DNA from: Oscillospiraceae bacterium
Lineage (GTDB): Bacteria; Bacillota_A; Clostridia; Oscillospirales; Oscillospiraceae
Length of the DNA stretch: 10,632 nucleotides
Assembly (NCBI GenBank): GCA_017549325.1
Contig: JAFYVA010000027.1
Span: 1-10,632, forward strand
Direction of reading: 5' to 3'
A model generated the notes under the pieces. The model was not told the DNA's origin, ran no database searches, and saw nothing but the letters and a program-made list of their open reading frames with translations. Position 1 is the stretch's first letter. Every line of letters begins with the position of its first letter. Shown here one piece after another: positions 1 through 5,557 of the stretch. The translations under genes were made by a program, and so were the position numbers.

Positions 1-60
1 CACCATTGCCTTAATTTCCGGCAAAAGACTCTGTACATGCGTGTATTTCCTTTTAGACAT
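1..60 (-). CDS. IS3-family transposase OrfA, N-terminal 20 residues only
   Basis: The reading frame starts at ATG 60-58 and leaves the window after 20 codons. The peptide begins MSKRKYTHVQSLLPEI, which resembles the N-terminus of clostridial IS3-type OrfA proteins. In those, this segment precedes a helix-turn-helix that binds the terminal repeats. The start is supported by its place just inside a recognisable IS3 left end. Its only purine-rich ribosome binding site is an AGGGGG run 7 nt upstream, and that run lies inside the 3' arm of a 14-bp hairpin (68-103). Too little protein is visible to judge whether the element is intact. Other helix-turn-helix proteins begin similarly, but the adjacent terminal repeat makes OrfA much the best reading. 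Confidence 0.65.
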   Translation of the reverse strand, partial: MSKRKYTHVQSLLPEIKAMV

Positions 61-67
61 AAGAACA

Positions 68-103
68 CCCCCTGATGTAGGTATATTTTCCTACATCAGG
101 GGG
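68..103 (-). promoter_or_regulatory. 14-bp hairpin covering the transposase ribosome binding site
   Basis: The arms CCCCCTGATGTAGG (68-81) and CCTACATCAGGGGG (90-103) are perfectly complementary around an 8-nt A/T loop. On the minus strand the 3' arm ends in CAGGGGG, followed by TGTTCTT and the OrfA start codon, so the only Shine-Dalgarno-like bases are paired. Known: several insertion sequences (for example IS10, IS50, IS200) bury the transposase ribosome binding site in a hairpin, so that transcripts entering from flanking genes are not translated. A similar role here is inference. There is no run of T after the hairpin, so it does not look like a terminator. Confidence 0.6.
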
Positions 104-115
104 CCTTTTGTCTAT

Positions 116-140
116 TGTCCGTTTTTACTGGACCTGTTCA
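116..140 (-). repeat. IS3-type left terminal inverted repeat
   Basis: The outer 25 bases of the element begin TGAACAGGTCC and end CGGACA on the minus strand, in the style of IS911, IS150 and IS3 ends. The partner repeat is outside the window, so the exact inner limit cannot be tested. In IS3 elements this end normally supplies the -10 part of a promoter that forms only when the two ends join in the circular intermediate. Confidence 0.65.
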
Positions 141-160
141 CGAAGGGGAGTCTTTTTTTC
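141..160. terminator. Half of a rho-independent terminator, split by the insertion sequence
   Basis: CGAAGGGGAGTC followed by seven T is the 3' arm and T-tract of a terminator with no 5' arm beside it. The bases where that arm should be are the IS end. The 18 bases at 145-162 are identical to 5190-5207, which form the 3' half of the intact terminator behind tRNA-Thr. Read on the minus strand, this is the 5' A-tract and arm (AAAAAAAGACTCCCCTTCG) directly after the stop codon of the last gene of the operon at 170-3267. Inferred: the element landed in the loop of this hairpin, and the other half should lie just past its far end. Confidence 0.6.
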
Positions 161-169
161 TTATGTCGT

Positions 170-433
170 TTATGCGCCGCGCAGCACCGTGACCTCCAAG
201 AAGGCCACCACGATGTTCAGCAGGCCGAAGGCGAGGATCAGCACGCCCGCCAGCTTCTTGGACTTATCCTTCTGGGCGATGAAGTTCACGCCCACCATGC
301 CCAGCGCCACGCCCAGCGTCAGACCGGCAAGACCGGGGATGTACAGGATCTCCAGCTTACGCAGCAGCCATGCGATGATGGCGATGAGCAGCAACAGCAG
401 CTCCACTTTCTGGCGACCGTCCAGTTTTTTCAT
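170..433 (-). CDS. Small membrane protein, 87 residues, function unknown
   Basis: I do not recognise this protein. It begins MKKLDGRQKVE, a short positively charged head. Three hydrophobic stretches follow, at about residues 10-23, 30-51 and 59-83, separated by a basic loop containing QKDKSKK, so it is probably a three-helix inner-membrane protein. An in-frame ATG lies upstream at 481, but I chose 433 because an AGGAGG sits 7 bp before it (444-439) and the extra 16 residues would run back into the Nudix gene. It is the last gene of the five-gene minus-strand run, 31 bp after the Nudix stop codon. Its own terminator appears to have been cut by the insertion sequence. The absence of enzyme motifs rules out most functional guesses. 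Confidence 0.75.
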   Translation of the reverse strand: MKKLDGRQKVELLLLLIAIIAWLLRKLEILYIPGLAGLTLGVALGMVGVNFIAQKDKSKKLAGVLILAFGLLNIVVAFLEVTVLRGA

Positions 434-464
434 AGTTCGTCCTCCTGATGAATATTTTTTTCTA

Positions 465-1037
465 TCATACACCTTCGGCACGCAAAGGGCAAGGCTTTTT
501 TCCCGCCTGCAGGAAGGCCTGCGCCTTCAGTGCGCCGCAGACCGTCTTGGCATCGGCCACCGTGCCGTCGAGGCACAGCGCCACCAGTTGGGAAAGGGGC
601 ATCTTTCTGACGTTGAGGAACTCGTCCTCGTCCAGACACTGCGCGGAAAAGCGCAGACCCTCGGCCATGTAGAGGTACAGCGTCTCGCCGTAGCAGCCGG
701 GGGAGGGGATGACGGTGCCCAGATCGTACCATTTATCCGCCGTGGCACCCACCTCCTCCAGCAGCTCGCGCTGCGCCGTGAGGAAGGGTGCTTCTCCCGT
801 CTCCCGCTTGCCGGCGGGGATCTCCACCATGGTGCGGGAAAAAGCGTAGCGGTACTGTTCCACCAGAAAGACCTCCTGCTGCTCCGTCAGCGCCACGATG
901 GCCACGCCGCCGGGATGGTCGGCCACCTCGCGGAAGGCGGTCTTGCCGTTGGGCAGCAGCACCGTGTCACGGTGGACATGGAGGATGCGCCCGGAGAAGA
1001 TCTCCTCCGAGGCGATCTTTTTCTCAACCAGTTCCAT
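465..1037 (-). CDS. Nudix hydrolase, ADP-ribose pyrophosphatase type
   Basis: This 190-residue cytoplasmic enzyme probably cleaves ADP-ribose to AMP and ribose 5-phosphate, using Mg2+ or Mn2+. The full Nudix box (G-x5-E-x7-R-E-U-x-E-E-x-G-U) runs from Gly76 to Ala98 and contains RELLEEVG. It is preceded by VEIPAG (71-76) and followed by PSPGCYGE (111-118), both typical of the ADP-ribose subgroup (NudF/YqkG). The N-terminal strand region and the GGVAIVAL segment (43-50) complete the fold. Length fits the family (about 180-210). The start at 1037 lies 9 bp after the proC stop codon, with GTGAGGGA as ribosome binding site, so it is translated from the same transcript as proC. The C-terminal tail is short and variable. 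Substrate choice among Nudix enzymes cannot be settled from motifs alone. Confidence 0.92.
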   Translation of the reverse strand: MELVEKKIASEEIFSGRILHVHRDTVLLPNGKTAFREVADHPGGVAIVALTEQQEVFLVEQYRYAFSRTMVEIPAGKRETGEAPFLTAQRELLEEVGATADKWYDLGTVIPSPGCYGETLYLYMAEGLRFSAQCLDEDEFLNVRKMPLSQLVALCLDGTVADAKTVCGALKAQAFLQAGKKPCPLRAEGV

Positions 1038-1046
1038 CTCTGTCCC

Positions 1047-1850
1047 TCACTTTCCCAGCTCCACCGTGCGGCGGTAGGCGGCGATGACCGCCTCGGTGAC
1101 GGCGCTGCGGAAGCCGTTCTCCTCCAGCGCACGGACACCGGCGATGGTAGAGCCGCCGGGGGAGCAGATGGCGTCCTTCATCTTCGCCGGGTGCTCGCCC
1201 GTCTCCAGTGCCAGCGCGGCGGTACCGCGGAGCATCTGGGCAGCGTAGCGCAGCGCCTTGTCACGGGGCAGGCCGCACAGGACGCCGCCGTCGGACAGAG
1301 CCTCCATAAAGAGGCAGGCAAAGGCGCCGCCGCAGCCGGCCACGGCGCAGCCGGCGTCGATGAGATGCTCAGGGAGCTCTTCCAGCAGGCCCGAAGCGCT
1401 CAGCAGGGAGAGGTAGCCCTCTTTCTGTGCTGCGCTGACCTCTTCGCTGGCGCACCAGAGTGTCACGCCCTCGCCCACCGCCACGGCGGTGTTGGGCAGG
1501 ATGCGGATGACGGGATACTTCCCCCCCGCCATCTCCTGCAGCTGCTGAACGGTGAGTCCTGCGGCCATGGAGATCAGGCAGAAGGGCGTGGTGCGCTCTT
1601 TGAAAATGGGGGATAGTGCCCCCAGTACTTCGCCCATCAGCTGGGGCTTGACACCCAGCAGGATGTAGTCGCACTGTCGTGCCACCGTCTCGTTGTCGGC
1701 CAGGTTGGCGCCCAGCTCGTTGGCAAGGGCTTCCGCCTTGGCCCGGGAGCGGTTGGCGAACACCAGGTCGCGGCGATGTGCCACCGACTTGGCGGCGGCG
1801 CGGGCCAGTGCACCGCCCATATTGCCGGTGCCGATAAATCCGTAAGTCAT
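1047..1850 (-). CDS. proC: Pyrroline-5-carboxylate reductase
   Basis: ProC catalyses the last step of proline synthesis, reducing 1-pyrroline-5-carboxylate to L-proline with NAD(P)H. The 267-residue protein starts with the Rossmann nucleotide-binding loop GFIGTGNMGGA (4-14). It has the conserved ILLGVKPQ (63-70) and RILPNTAVAVGEG (116-128) segments. It ends with the family signature SPGGSTIAGVRALEENGF (230-247) in the C-terminal dimerisation domain. Length is normal for the family. The frame stays open upstream to 2558, but that part is antisense to good genes of another frame. An AGGAGG 7 bp before ATG 1850 and the exact match of the N-terminus to the Rossmann loop fix the start. It lies 20 bp after the DUF554 gene and 9 bp before the Nudix gene, all one transcript. 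No proA or proB is in the window. Confidence 0.97.
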   Translation of the reverse strand: MTYGFIGTGNMGGALARAAAKSVAHRRDLVFANRSRAKAEALANELGANLADNETVARQCDYILLGVKPQLMGEVLGALSPIFKERTTPFCLISMAAGLTVQQLQEMAGGKYPVIRILPNTAVAVGEGVTLWCASEEVSAAQKEGYLSLLSASGLLEELPEHLIDAGCAVAGCGGAFACLFMEALSDGGVLCGLPRDKALRYAAQMLRGTAALALETGEHPAKMKDAICSPGGSTIAGVRALEENGFRSAVTEAVIAAYRRTVELGK

Positions 1851-1870
1851 ATCGCGTTCCTCCTGTATCG

Positions 1871-2548
1871 TTACAGCATAAATTGACAGAGCAGCAGAGG
1901 CAGCACCAGTGCCGGTACCATGTTCAGCACCCGCAGCTTGGTGGCGCCCATCATATTCAGCGAGATGCCGATGATCAGCAGCGAGCCCACGAAGGAGATC
2001 TCGTTGATGACGGCGGTGCTCAAAAGCGGCGCGGCAAGGCCGGCCAGCAACGCGATGCCGCCCTCCACCACGAACACCGTCACGGCGGAGAATACCACGC
2101 CCAACCCCAGTGCCGCGGCGAAGGCGATGGAGGCGGTGCCGTCCATCAGCGCCTTGGCAAAGAGCAGGTCGTGGTCGTTGCGCAGTCCGCCGTCCAGTGC
2201 GCCCATAACGGCCACCGCGCCCACGGCGAACACCAGCGAGCAGGTGAAGAAGCCCTCGGCCACGCGGTTGCCGGAGAACTTTGCCTGCAGCTTCTGGCTG
2301 AGCTTTTGCAGCCAGCCATCGATGTCGATAAGCTCGCCGATGAAGGTGCCCACCACCATGGACAGGATGGGGATGAGAAGATTGGCGGTGTTCATCAGAC
2401 CCGGTACGGCGATGCCGATGGTCACCAGTGACATGGTGGGCACCAGCGCCGTGCGGATGCGCTCGGGGAGAACTTTGCCGGCCAGAAGGCCGATGGCGGC
2501 GCCGATGACGATGGCGATGCCATTGACGGCAGAACCCAGCAGGATCAT
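1871..2548 (-). CDS. DUF554 family integral membrane protein
   Basis: The 225-residue protein is almost entirely hydrophobic, with about six or seven membrane helices, and matches the DUF554 family (YdfK/YqgA type) in length and pattern. The N-terminus has GSAVNGIAIVIGAAIGLLAG (5-24), followed by a conserved ERIR segment. The middle has the FAVGAVAVMGALDGG stretch (107-121), a short polar loop with RNDHDLLFAKALMDG (123-137), and a C-terminal helix pair. No function has been settled for the family; transport is only a guess from topology. Its start overlaps the stop of tcdA in an ATGA (2548-2545), with AAGGAGG inside tcdA as ribosome binding site, so translation is probably coupled to tcdA. 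proC follows after 20 bp. Confidence 0.9.
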   Translation of the reverse strand: MILLGSAVNGIAIVIGAAIGLLAGKVLPERIRTALVPTMSLVTIGIAVPGLMNTANLLIPILSMVVGTFIGELIDIDGWLQKLSQKLQAKFSGNRVAEGFFTCSLVFAVGAVAVMGALDGGLRNDHDLLFAKALMDGTASIAFAAALGLGVVFSAVTVFVVEGGIALLAGLAAPLLSTAVINEISFVGSLLIIGISLNMMGATKLRVLNMVPALVLPLLLCQFML

Positions 2549-3267
2549 GTGTCCGCACCCTCCTTTACCAAGTCCTCCACCACCGTCTGGGCCATCAGCA
2601 GGCCCGCTGTGGCGGGAACCCAGACCACGCTGCCGGGGATGCTGCGGCGGCCCTGGGGCGGGGCTTCCGTCTGCTGTGCTTCGTGGGGCTCCTCGGGGCT
2701 GAACACCACCTTCAGGTGGTGGATACCTCGATTGCGCAGCTCCTTACGCATGACGCGGGCCAGCGGGCAGCCGTATGTCTTGGCGATGTCTGCCACCTGC
2801 AGCGAGGCGGCGTCCAGCTTGTTGCCGGTGCCCAGCGCGCAGAGGATGGGGATGCGCCGCGCCCGTGCCTGCTCAATGAGATCCAGCTTGCAGCTGACAA
2901 GGTCGATGCAATCGACGATGTAATCGTAGTCGCGGCAGAAGAATTCGTCGCGGTGAGCGGCATCGTAGGTGCCCACGATGGGGTAGACGGTCACATCCGC
3001 GGCGATATCGCGGCAGCGCGCGGCGGCGACTTCGGCCTTGGGCAGGCCGACGGTGGAGTGCAGGGCGTAGAGCTGGCGGTTCATGTTGCTCAGGCCGACG
3101 GTGTCGCTGTCCATCAGCGTCAGCGTACCCACGCCGGCGCGGCACAGGGCCTCGGCTGCCCAGCTGCCCACGCCGCCCAGACCCAGCACCGCCACATGGC
3201 TCTGTGCCAGCTTGTCCATGGCCTCACGGCCCAGCAGCGATTCCATCCGCAGAAACGCCTCGTTCAT
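2545..3267 (-). CDS. tcdA: tRNA threonylcarbamoyladenosine dehydratase (ThiF/E1-like)
   Basis: TcdA (CsdL/YgdL) uses ATP to cyclise t6A at position 37 of ANN-decoding tRNAs into the hydantoin form ct6A. The 240-residue protein has the E1-type ATP-binding loop GLGGVGS (29-35), the acidic DSD (53-55) for nucleotide contact, the N61-x2-R64-Q pair conserved in E1 enzymes, and K127 further on. The TcdA-specific parts are CALGTGNK (143-150), the DIAKTYGCPLARVMRKELR segment (160-178) and the closing VPATAGLLMAQ (217-227). There is no CxxC zinc pair as in MoeB/ThiF proper, which favours TcdA. AAAGGAGTG precedes ATG 3267. The gene heads a five-gene run, yet only 28 bp separate its start from the terminator of the gene upstream. 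Confidence 0.93.
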   Translation of the reverse strand: MNEAFLRMESLLGREAMDKLAQSHVAVLGLGGVGSWAAEALCRAGVGTLTLMDSDTVGLSNMNRQLYALHSTVGLPKAEVAAARCRDIAADVTVYPIVGTYDAAHRDEFFCRDYDYIVDCIDLVSCKLDLIEQARARRIPILCALGTGNKLDAASLQVADIAKTYGCPLARVMRKELRNRGIHHLKVVFSPEEPHEAQQTEAPPQGRRSIPGSVVWVPATAGLLMAQTVVEDLVKEGADT

Positions 3268-3295
3268 TGCACTTCACTCCTTTTTTTGGATAGTC

Positions 3296-3326
3296 AAAAA
3301 GGGTCGACACTTCGTCGACCCTTTTT
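3296..3326 (-). terminator. Rho-independent terminator of the foldase gene
   Basis: GGGTCGAC (3301-3308) and GTCGACCC (3314-3321) form an 8-bp stem around a 5-nt loop, flanked by five A and five T. On the minus strand it begins 12 bp after the foldase stop codon and ends in TTTTTGAC. The symmetric A/T flanks would let it work both ways, but only the minus-strand gene needs it. Confidence 0.9.
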
Positions 3327-3337
3327 GTTTGTCTCAA

Positions 3338-4897
3338 TTAGCCAACGTGCTTGATGCCGCTGAGCTCCACCACCTCGATACCGGCGGTCAGCTCCTCGAG
3401 CCATGCAGCGTGATCATCGGCAGCCATGGCGGACTCCACCTGAGTCTGCCAGTAGGGGGCGTTCTCGCCCACGAAGTACATCACGTGGTAGCCGTAGGTG
3501 GTCTCCACGATGCCGGTGTCGCCGCTCTTGCGGCTGGCATCGAAGCACCAATCCTCGAAGGGGGCCACCATCTGGCCCTTGTAGACGTTCTCGTACAGAC
3601 CGCGCTCGGCGCTGTCGGCGCTCAGCTCGGCAGCCATGTCACCAAAGGTCTCCTCGGTAGCATCGCCGGCCTTCCAATCGGCCAGGATCTGCTCGGCCTC
3701 AGCCTTGGCGGCGTCCCATGCGGCCTGCTTATCGGCCTCATAGGTCTCGGCTGCGGTATCCAGAGCAGCGGTGTCGGGGGAAACCAGAATGTGACGGACG
3801 TTCACGGTGTTGTAGTCGTGGCGGCCCACGCTGTGGAAGACGACCACGGTGGCGGTGGGATCACCGTTGATGACGGTGGACTCGCCGGCGGTGCGGCCCT
3901 CAGCGAAGAGCCACTTGGACATATCGGAGCCGGTGTTGGTGCCGTTCTCGGTGTTGGTGTAGTTGGCCTGACCCTCGTACTCCTTGGCGATGTCGGCCAG
4001 CTTCTCGCCGTTCTGCACGCGCTCGAGAATGGCGGCGGCGGCATCGGCGGCAGCCTGCTTGGCTGCGGCCTTCTCCTCGTCGGTGGCCTCGATGGCCTTA
4101 TCGTTCTCGTCGTACTTCACCTCGGGGGTACCGCCGAAGTGGAGGGACTCATAGGAGGCCACATCGAAAGTGGCGCGGTTGTCGGCGTAGTAAGCCTCCA
4201 TGTCGGCCACGGTGTAGTTCAAAGAGGCGATATACTCGCTCTCGAAGTGGGAGGCGACATGGGTCTTGGCAGCCACCTGACGGAACAGATCCTCGGTCAT
4301 GTTCTTACCGTAGATCAGGCGCAGATACTCCTTGGTGGAGTAGCCGCTCTGCTTGGCGTACAGGCCGATGGTGTCCAGCGTGGCCTCGATCTCCTCGGTC
4401 ACATGGGCGTCGTTGGGGTCCTCGCCCTCGGCGACGGCGGCCTCATACAGGGCCTGCACCTCTACCATGCTGTCCTTGGCGGTATCCATGAGATACTCGC
4501 TCCAGAGCATATCCTCGGTGCTCGTCACGCCCAGCATCAGCTTGGCGGTGTCGCTGAGCATCTGCTGATCCAGGGGCTTGGAGGTGTCCAGACCCATGTA
4601 GCTGCCGTACTGGGAATTGACCACGTTGTTGTAGATGGAATAGTAGTAGTAGCTCATCTCGGCGGCGGTGTACTCCTTGCCGTCGATGGAGACGGCCTTG
4701 GCGTTGCGCTCCAGCACGCCGGAGTTGATCACCAGGGACACCACGGCCACGATGACGAACAGGGCGGCGATGATGCCGTAAGCAATCTTAGACTTCTTCT
4801 GAGCAGCCTTCTCCTCAGCCTCGCGGATCACCTTGGGATCCACATAGCCCTGGGCGGCCAGCTCCTGACGGTTTTTCTTTTCTCTGGATGCACTCAT
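3338..4897 (-). CDS. Membrane-anchored peptidyl-prolyl isomerase with two parvulin-type domains (PrsA/SurA-like)
   Basis: This 519-residue protein is probably an extracytoplasmic foldase that helps secreted proteins fold outside the membrane. A highly charged cytoplasmic head (1-37) is followed by one membrane helix (about 38-57). There is no lipobox cysteine, so unlike Bacillus PrsA it is held by an uncleaved helix. Residues 65-235 form a SurA-N-like helical chaperone region rich in Tyr. A first, degenerate parvulin-like unit spans about 246-358. It is interrupted by an Ala/Glu-rich helix (268-300). A second, better one spans about 366-478, with VRHILV (367-372), LYENVYKGQMVAPFEDW (434-450) and TYGYHVMYF (467-475); His369 and His471 fit the usual histidine pair. 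AGAGGA precedes ATG 4897. The gene has its own promoter and terminator and is probably transcribed alone. Confidence 0.9.
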   Translation of the reverse strand: MSASREKKNRQELAAQGYVDPKVIREAEEKAAQKKSKIAYGIIAALFVIVAVVSLVINSGVLERNAKAVSIDGKEYTAAEMSYYYYSIYNNVVNSQYGSYMGLDTSKPLDQQMLSDTAKLMLGVTSTEDMLWSEYLMDTAKDSMVEVQALYEAAVAEGEDPNDAHVTEEIEATLDTIGLYAKQSGYSTKEYLRLIYGKNMTEDLFRQVAAKTHVASHFESEYIASLNYTVADMEAYYADNRATFDVASYESLHFGGTPEVKYDENDKAIEATDEEKAAAKQAAADAAAAILERVQNGEKLADIAKEYEGQANYTNTENGTNTGSDMSKWLFAEGRTAGESTVINGDPTATVVVFHSVGRHDYNTVNVRHILVSPDTAALDTAAETYEADKQAAWDAAKAEAEQILADWKAGDATEETFGDMAAELSADSAERGLYENVYKGQMVAPFEDWCFDASRKSGDTGIVETTYGYHVMYFVGENAPYWQTQVESAMAADDHAAWLEELTAGIEVVELSGIKHVG

Positions 4898-4960
4898 TTG
4901 TTTTCAGTCCTCTCAAGATATAGATGGGCAAAATGCCCCGTATTGATAACATACCGACTT

Positions 4961-4989
4961 ATTATACCCCAGAAGTGCCAATAGTGCAA
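4961..4989 (-). promoter_or_regulatory. Sigma-A-type promoter of the foldase gene
   Basis: On the minus strand, TTGCAC (4989-4984) and TATAAT (4966-4961) are separated by 17 bp. The -10 box is perfect and the -35 box differs from consensus at one central base. Transcription should start near 4954, giving a leader of about 55 nt. The leader holds a small hairpin, GGGCA/TGCCC (4926-4938), of unknown meaning. Confidence 0.85.
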
Positions 4990-5041
4990 GAGGTTTTTCT
5001 TTGAATACATGATCAATCACAGAGAATGTTGCTATATTGTC

Positions 5042-5070
5042 TTGACGGAGAAAATAAAATGTGATAAGAT
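5042..5070 (+). promoter_or_regulatory. Promoter of tRNA-Thr
   Basis: TTGACG (5042-5047) and TAAGAT (5065-5070) are 17 bp apart. Transcription would start near 5077, about 20 nt before the mature 5' end, which fits a short leader removed by RNase P. Its -35 box lies about 50 bp from that of the divergent foldase promoter. Confidence 0.8.
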
Positions 5071-5097
5071 AACATCCGCTGATATCGCAGATGTTGT

Positions 5098-5173
5098 GCT
5101 TGTGTGGCTCAGCTGGCAGAGCAGCTCACTCGTAATGAGCAGGTCGCCGGTTCGAATCCGGCCACAAGCTCCA
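5098..5173 (+). tRNA. tRNA-Thr (anticodon CGT)
   Basis: The 76-nt gene folds as a standard cloverleaf. The acceptor stem is GCTTGTG (5098-5104) with CACAAGC (5163-5169). The D stem is GCTC/GAGC. The anticodon stem GCTCA/TGAGC encloses the loop CTCGTAA, so the anticodon is CGT, reading ACG. The T stem GCCGG/CCGGC encloses TTCGAAT. T is the discriminator base and CCA is encoded. ACG decoding suits a GC-rich genome. The gene stands alone with its own promoter and terminator. As an ANN-decoding tRNA it should carry t6A at position 37, and so would be a substrate class for the nearby tcdA product, but there is no sign that this proximity matters. Confidence 0.97.
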
Positions 5174-5204
5174 AAAAAAGACTCCCTTCGGGGAGTCTTT
5201 TTTT
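5174..5204 (+). terminator. Rho-independent terminator of tRNA-Thr
   Basis: Directly after the encoded CCA comes an A-tract, then GACTCCC (5180-5186), a TTCG loop, GGGAGTC (5191-5197) and seven T. The 7-bp stem with its UUCG-type loop and flanking A/T pairs is a strong terminator. Its 3' half is identical over 18 bases to the terminator remnant at 145-162. Confidence 0.95.
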
Positions 5205-5457
5205 CTTGTAGTGCACACGCGCCAATATCTGTTTGATTACTCTCTGTATTCACCGAAAGAAATCCTGCAAGAGGGGAGGGGGATACTTCCAAATTGCAGG
5301 AGGCGCTCCCAGTCTTCGTCAAAATCACAAGAGGGAAAAAGGGGTCGAATTGCCACATTTTGCTTGGAAACCATACTTTTTGGAAGGTGTCAAGACAGAG
5401 CATTTCCTTTACACAGTACATGACATAATTTCCCCTGTCATAAAGTTCTACAGTGAG

Positions 5458-5487
5458 TTATCCACATTTTCCACCGACTTTTCCACA
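5458..5487 (+). promoter_or_regulatory. Cluster of three DnaA-box-like 9-mers
   Basis: TTATCCACA (5458-5466) is the consensus high-affinity DnaA box. It is followed without a gap by TTTTCCACC (5467-5475) and, 3 bp later, by TTTTCCACA (5479-5487); these differ from the consensus at two and one positions. All three point the same way. A weaker TTTCACACA lies at 5536-5544. Known: such head-to-tail runs mark bacterial origins and also DnaA-titrating or regulatory sites. dnaA, dnaN and rpmH are not in the window, so calling it an origin would be speculative. Confidence 0.5.
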
Positions 5488-5509
5488 CCCTTCAAAGCCG
5501 CATAAATAA

Positions 5510-5557
5510 AGGGTTTGCGGTCATTTTTGAAAAATTTTCACACAGGGGGCAAACCCT
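5510..5557. repeat. 9-bp inverted repeat next to the DnaA-like boxes
   Basis: AGGGTTTGC (5510-5518) and GCAAACCCT (5549-5557) are perfect complements around a 30-bp A/T-rich centre. The loop is too long and there is no T-run, so it is not a typical terminator. A protein-binding site or a structured DNA element is possible; nothing fixes its role. Confidence 0.5.

Larger units (their letters stand above)
1..140 (-). mobile_element. Left end of an IS3-family insertion sequence (partial)
   Basis: Seen: on the minus strand the DNA from 140 inwards begins TGAACAGGTCC and reaches CGGACA at 116. This matches the usual plan of IS3-family terminal repeats (TG, a C-rich block near base 10, GGACA near base 25). 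A short leader with a 14-bp hairpin follows, then a transposase start codon at 60 reading out of the window. Known: IS3 elements end in TG..CA, make 3-5 bp target duplications and carry two frames (orfA, orfB) joined by frameshifting. Inferred: the outer edge lies at 140, and the target duplication could be CGA or CGAA (141-144). The rest of the element, including its right end, lies outside the window, so the family call rests on the end sequence and 20 residues of OrfA. Confidence 0.7.

Noticed and set aside
108..1616. A 502-codon open frame on the plus strand
   Set aside because: It lies opposite the Nudix and proC genes, both of which have complete family motifs and ribosome binding sites on the minus strand. 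The plus-strand translation is low-complexity (Gly, Ala, His, Gln) as expected for an antisense GC-rich frame.
1851..2558. A longer start for proC, extending the frame to 2558
   Set aside because: The added 236 residues run across the DUF554 gene in another frame and have no family match. The Rossmann loop begins right after ATG 1850, which has an AGGAGG.
3083..4984. A 633-codon open frame on the plus strand
   Set aside because: It is antisense to the foldase gene and ends in its promoter. The product is a run of Gly, Leu, Val and His without domain features.
5098..5173. tRNA-Thr as an integration site for a genomic island
   Set aside because: No second copy of the tRNA 3' end and no integrase gene appear in the window, and the tRNA is followed directly by its own intact terminator.
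5032..5421. A 129-codon minus-strand frame containing GRIRTGDLLITSE
   Set aside because: This peptide is the well-known false translation of the antisense strand of a tRNA gene. The tRNA-Thr cloverleaf fully explains it. The plus-strand frame 5009-5236 is an artefact for the same reason.
5233..5505. Plus-strand 90-codon frame after tRNA-Thr
   Set aside because: No ribosome binding site lies before its start, the composition does not match the codon use of neighbouring genes, it crosses the DnaA-like boxes, and the peptide is not recognisable.
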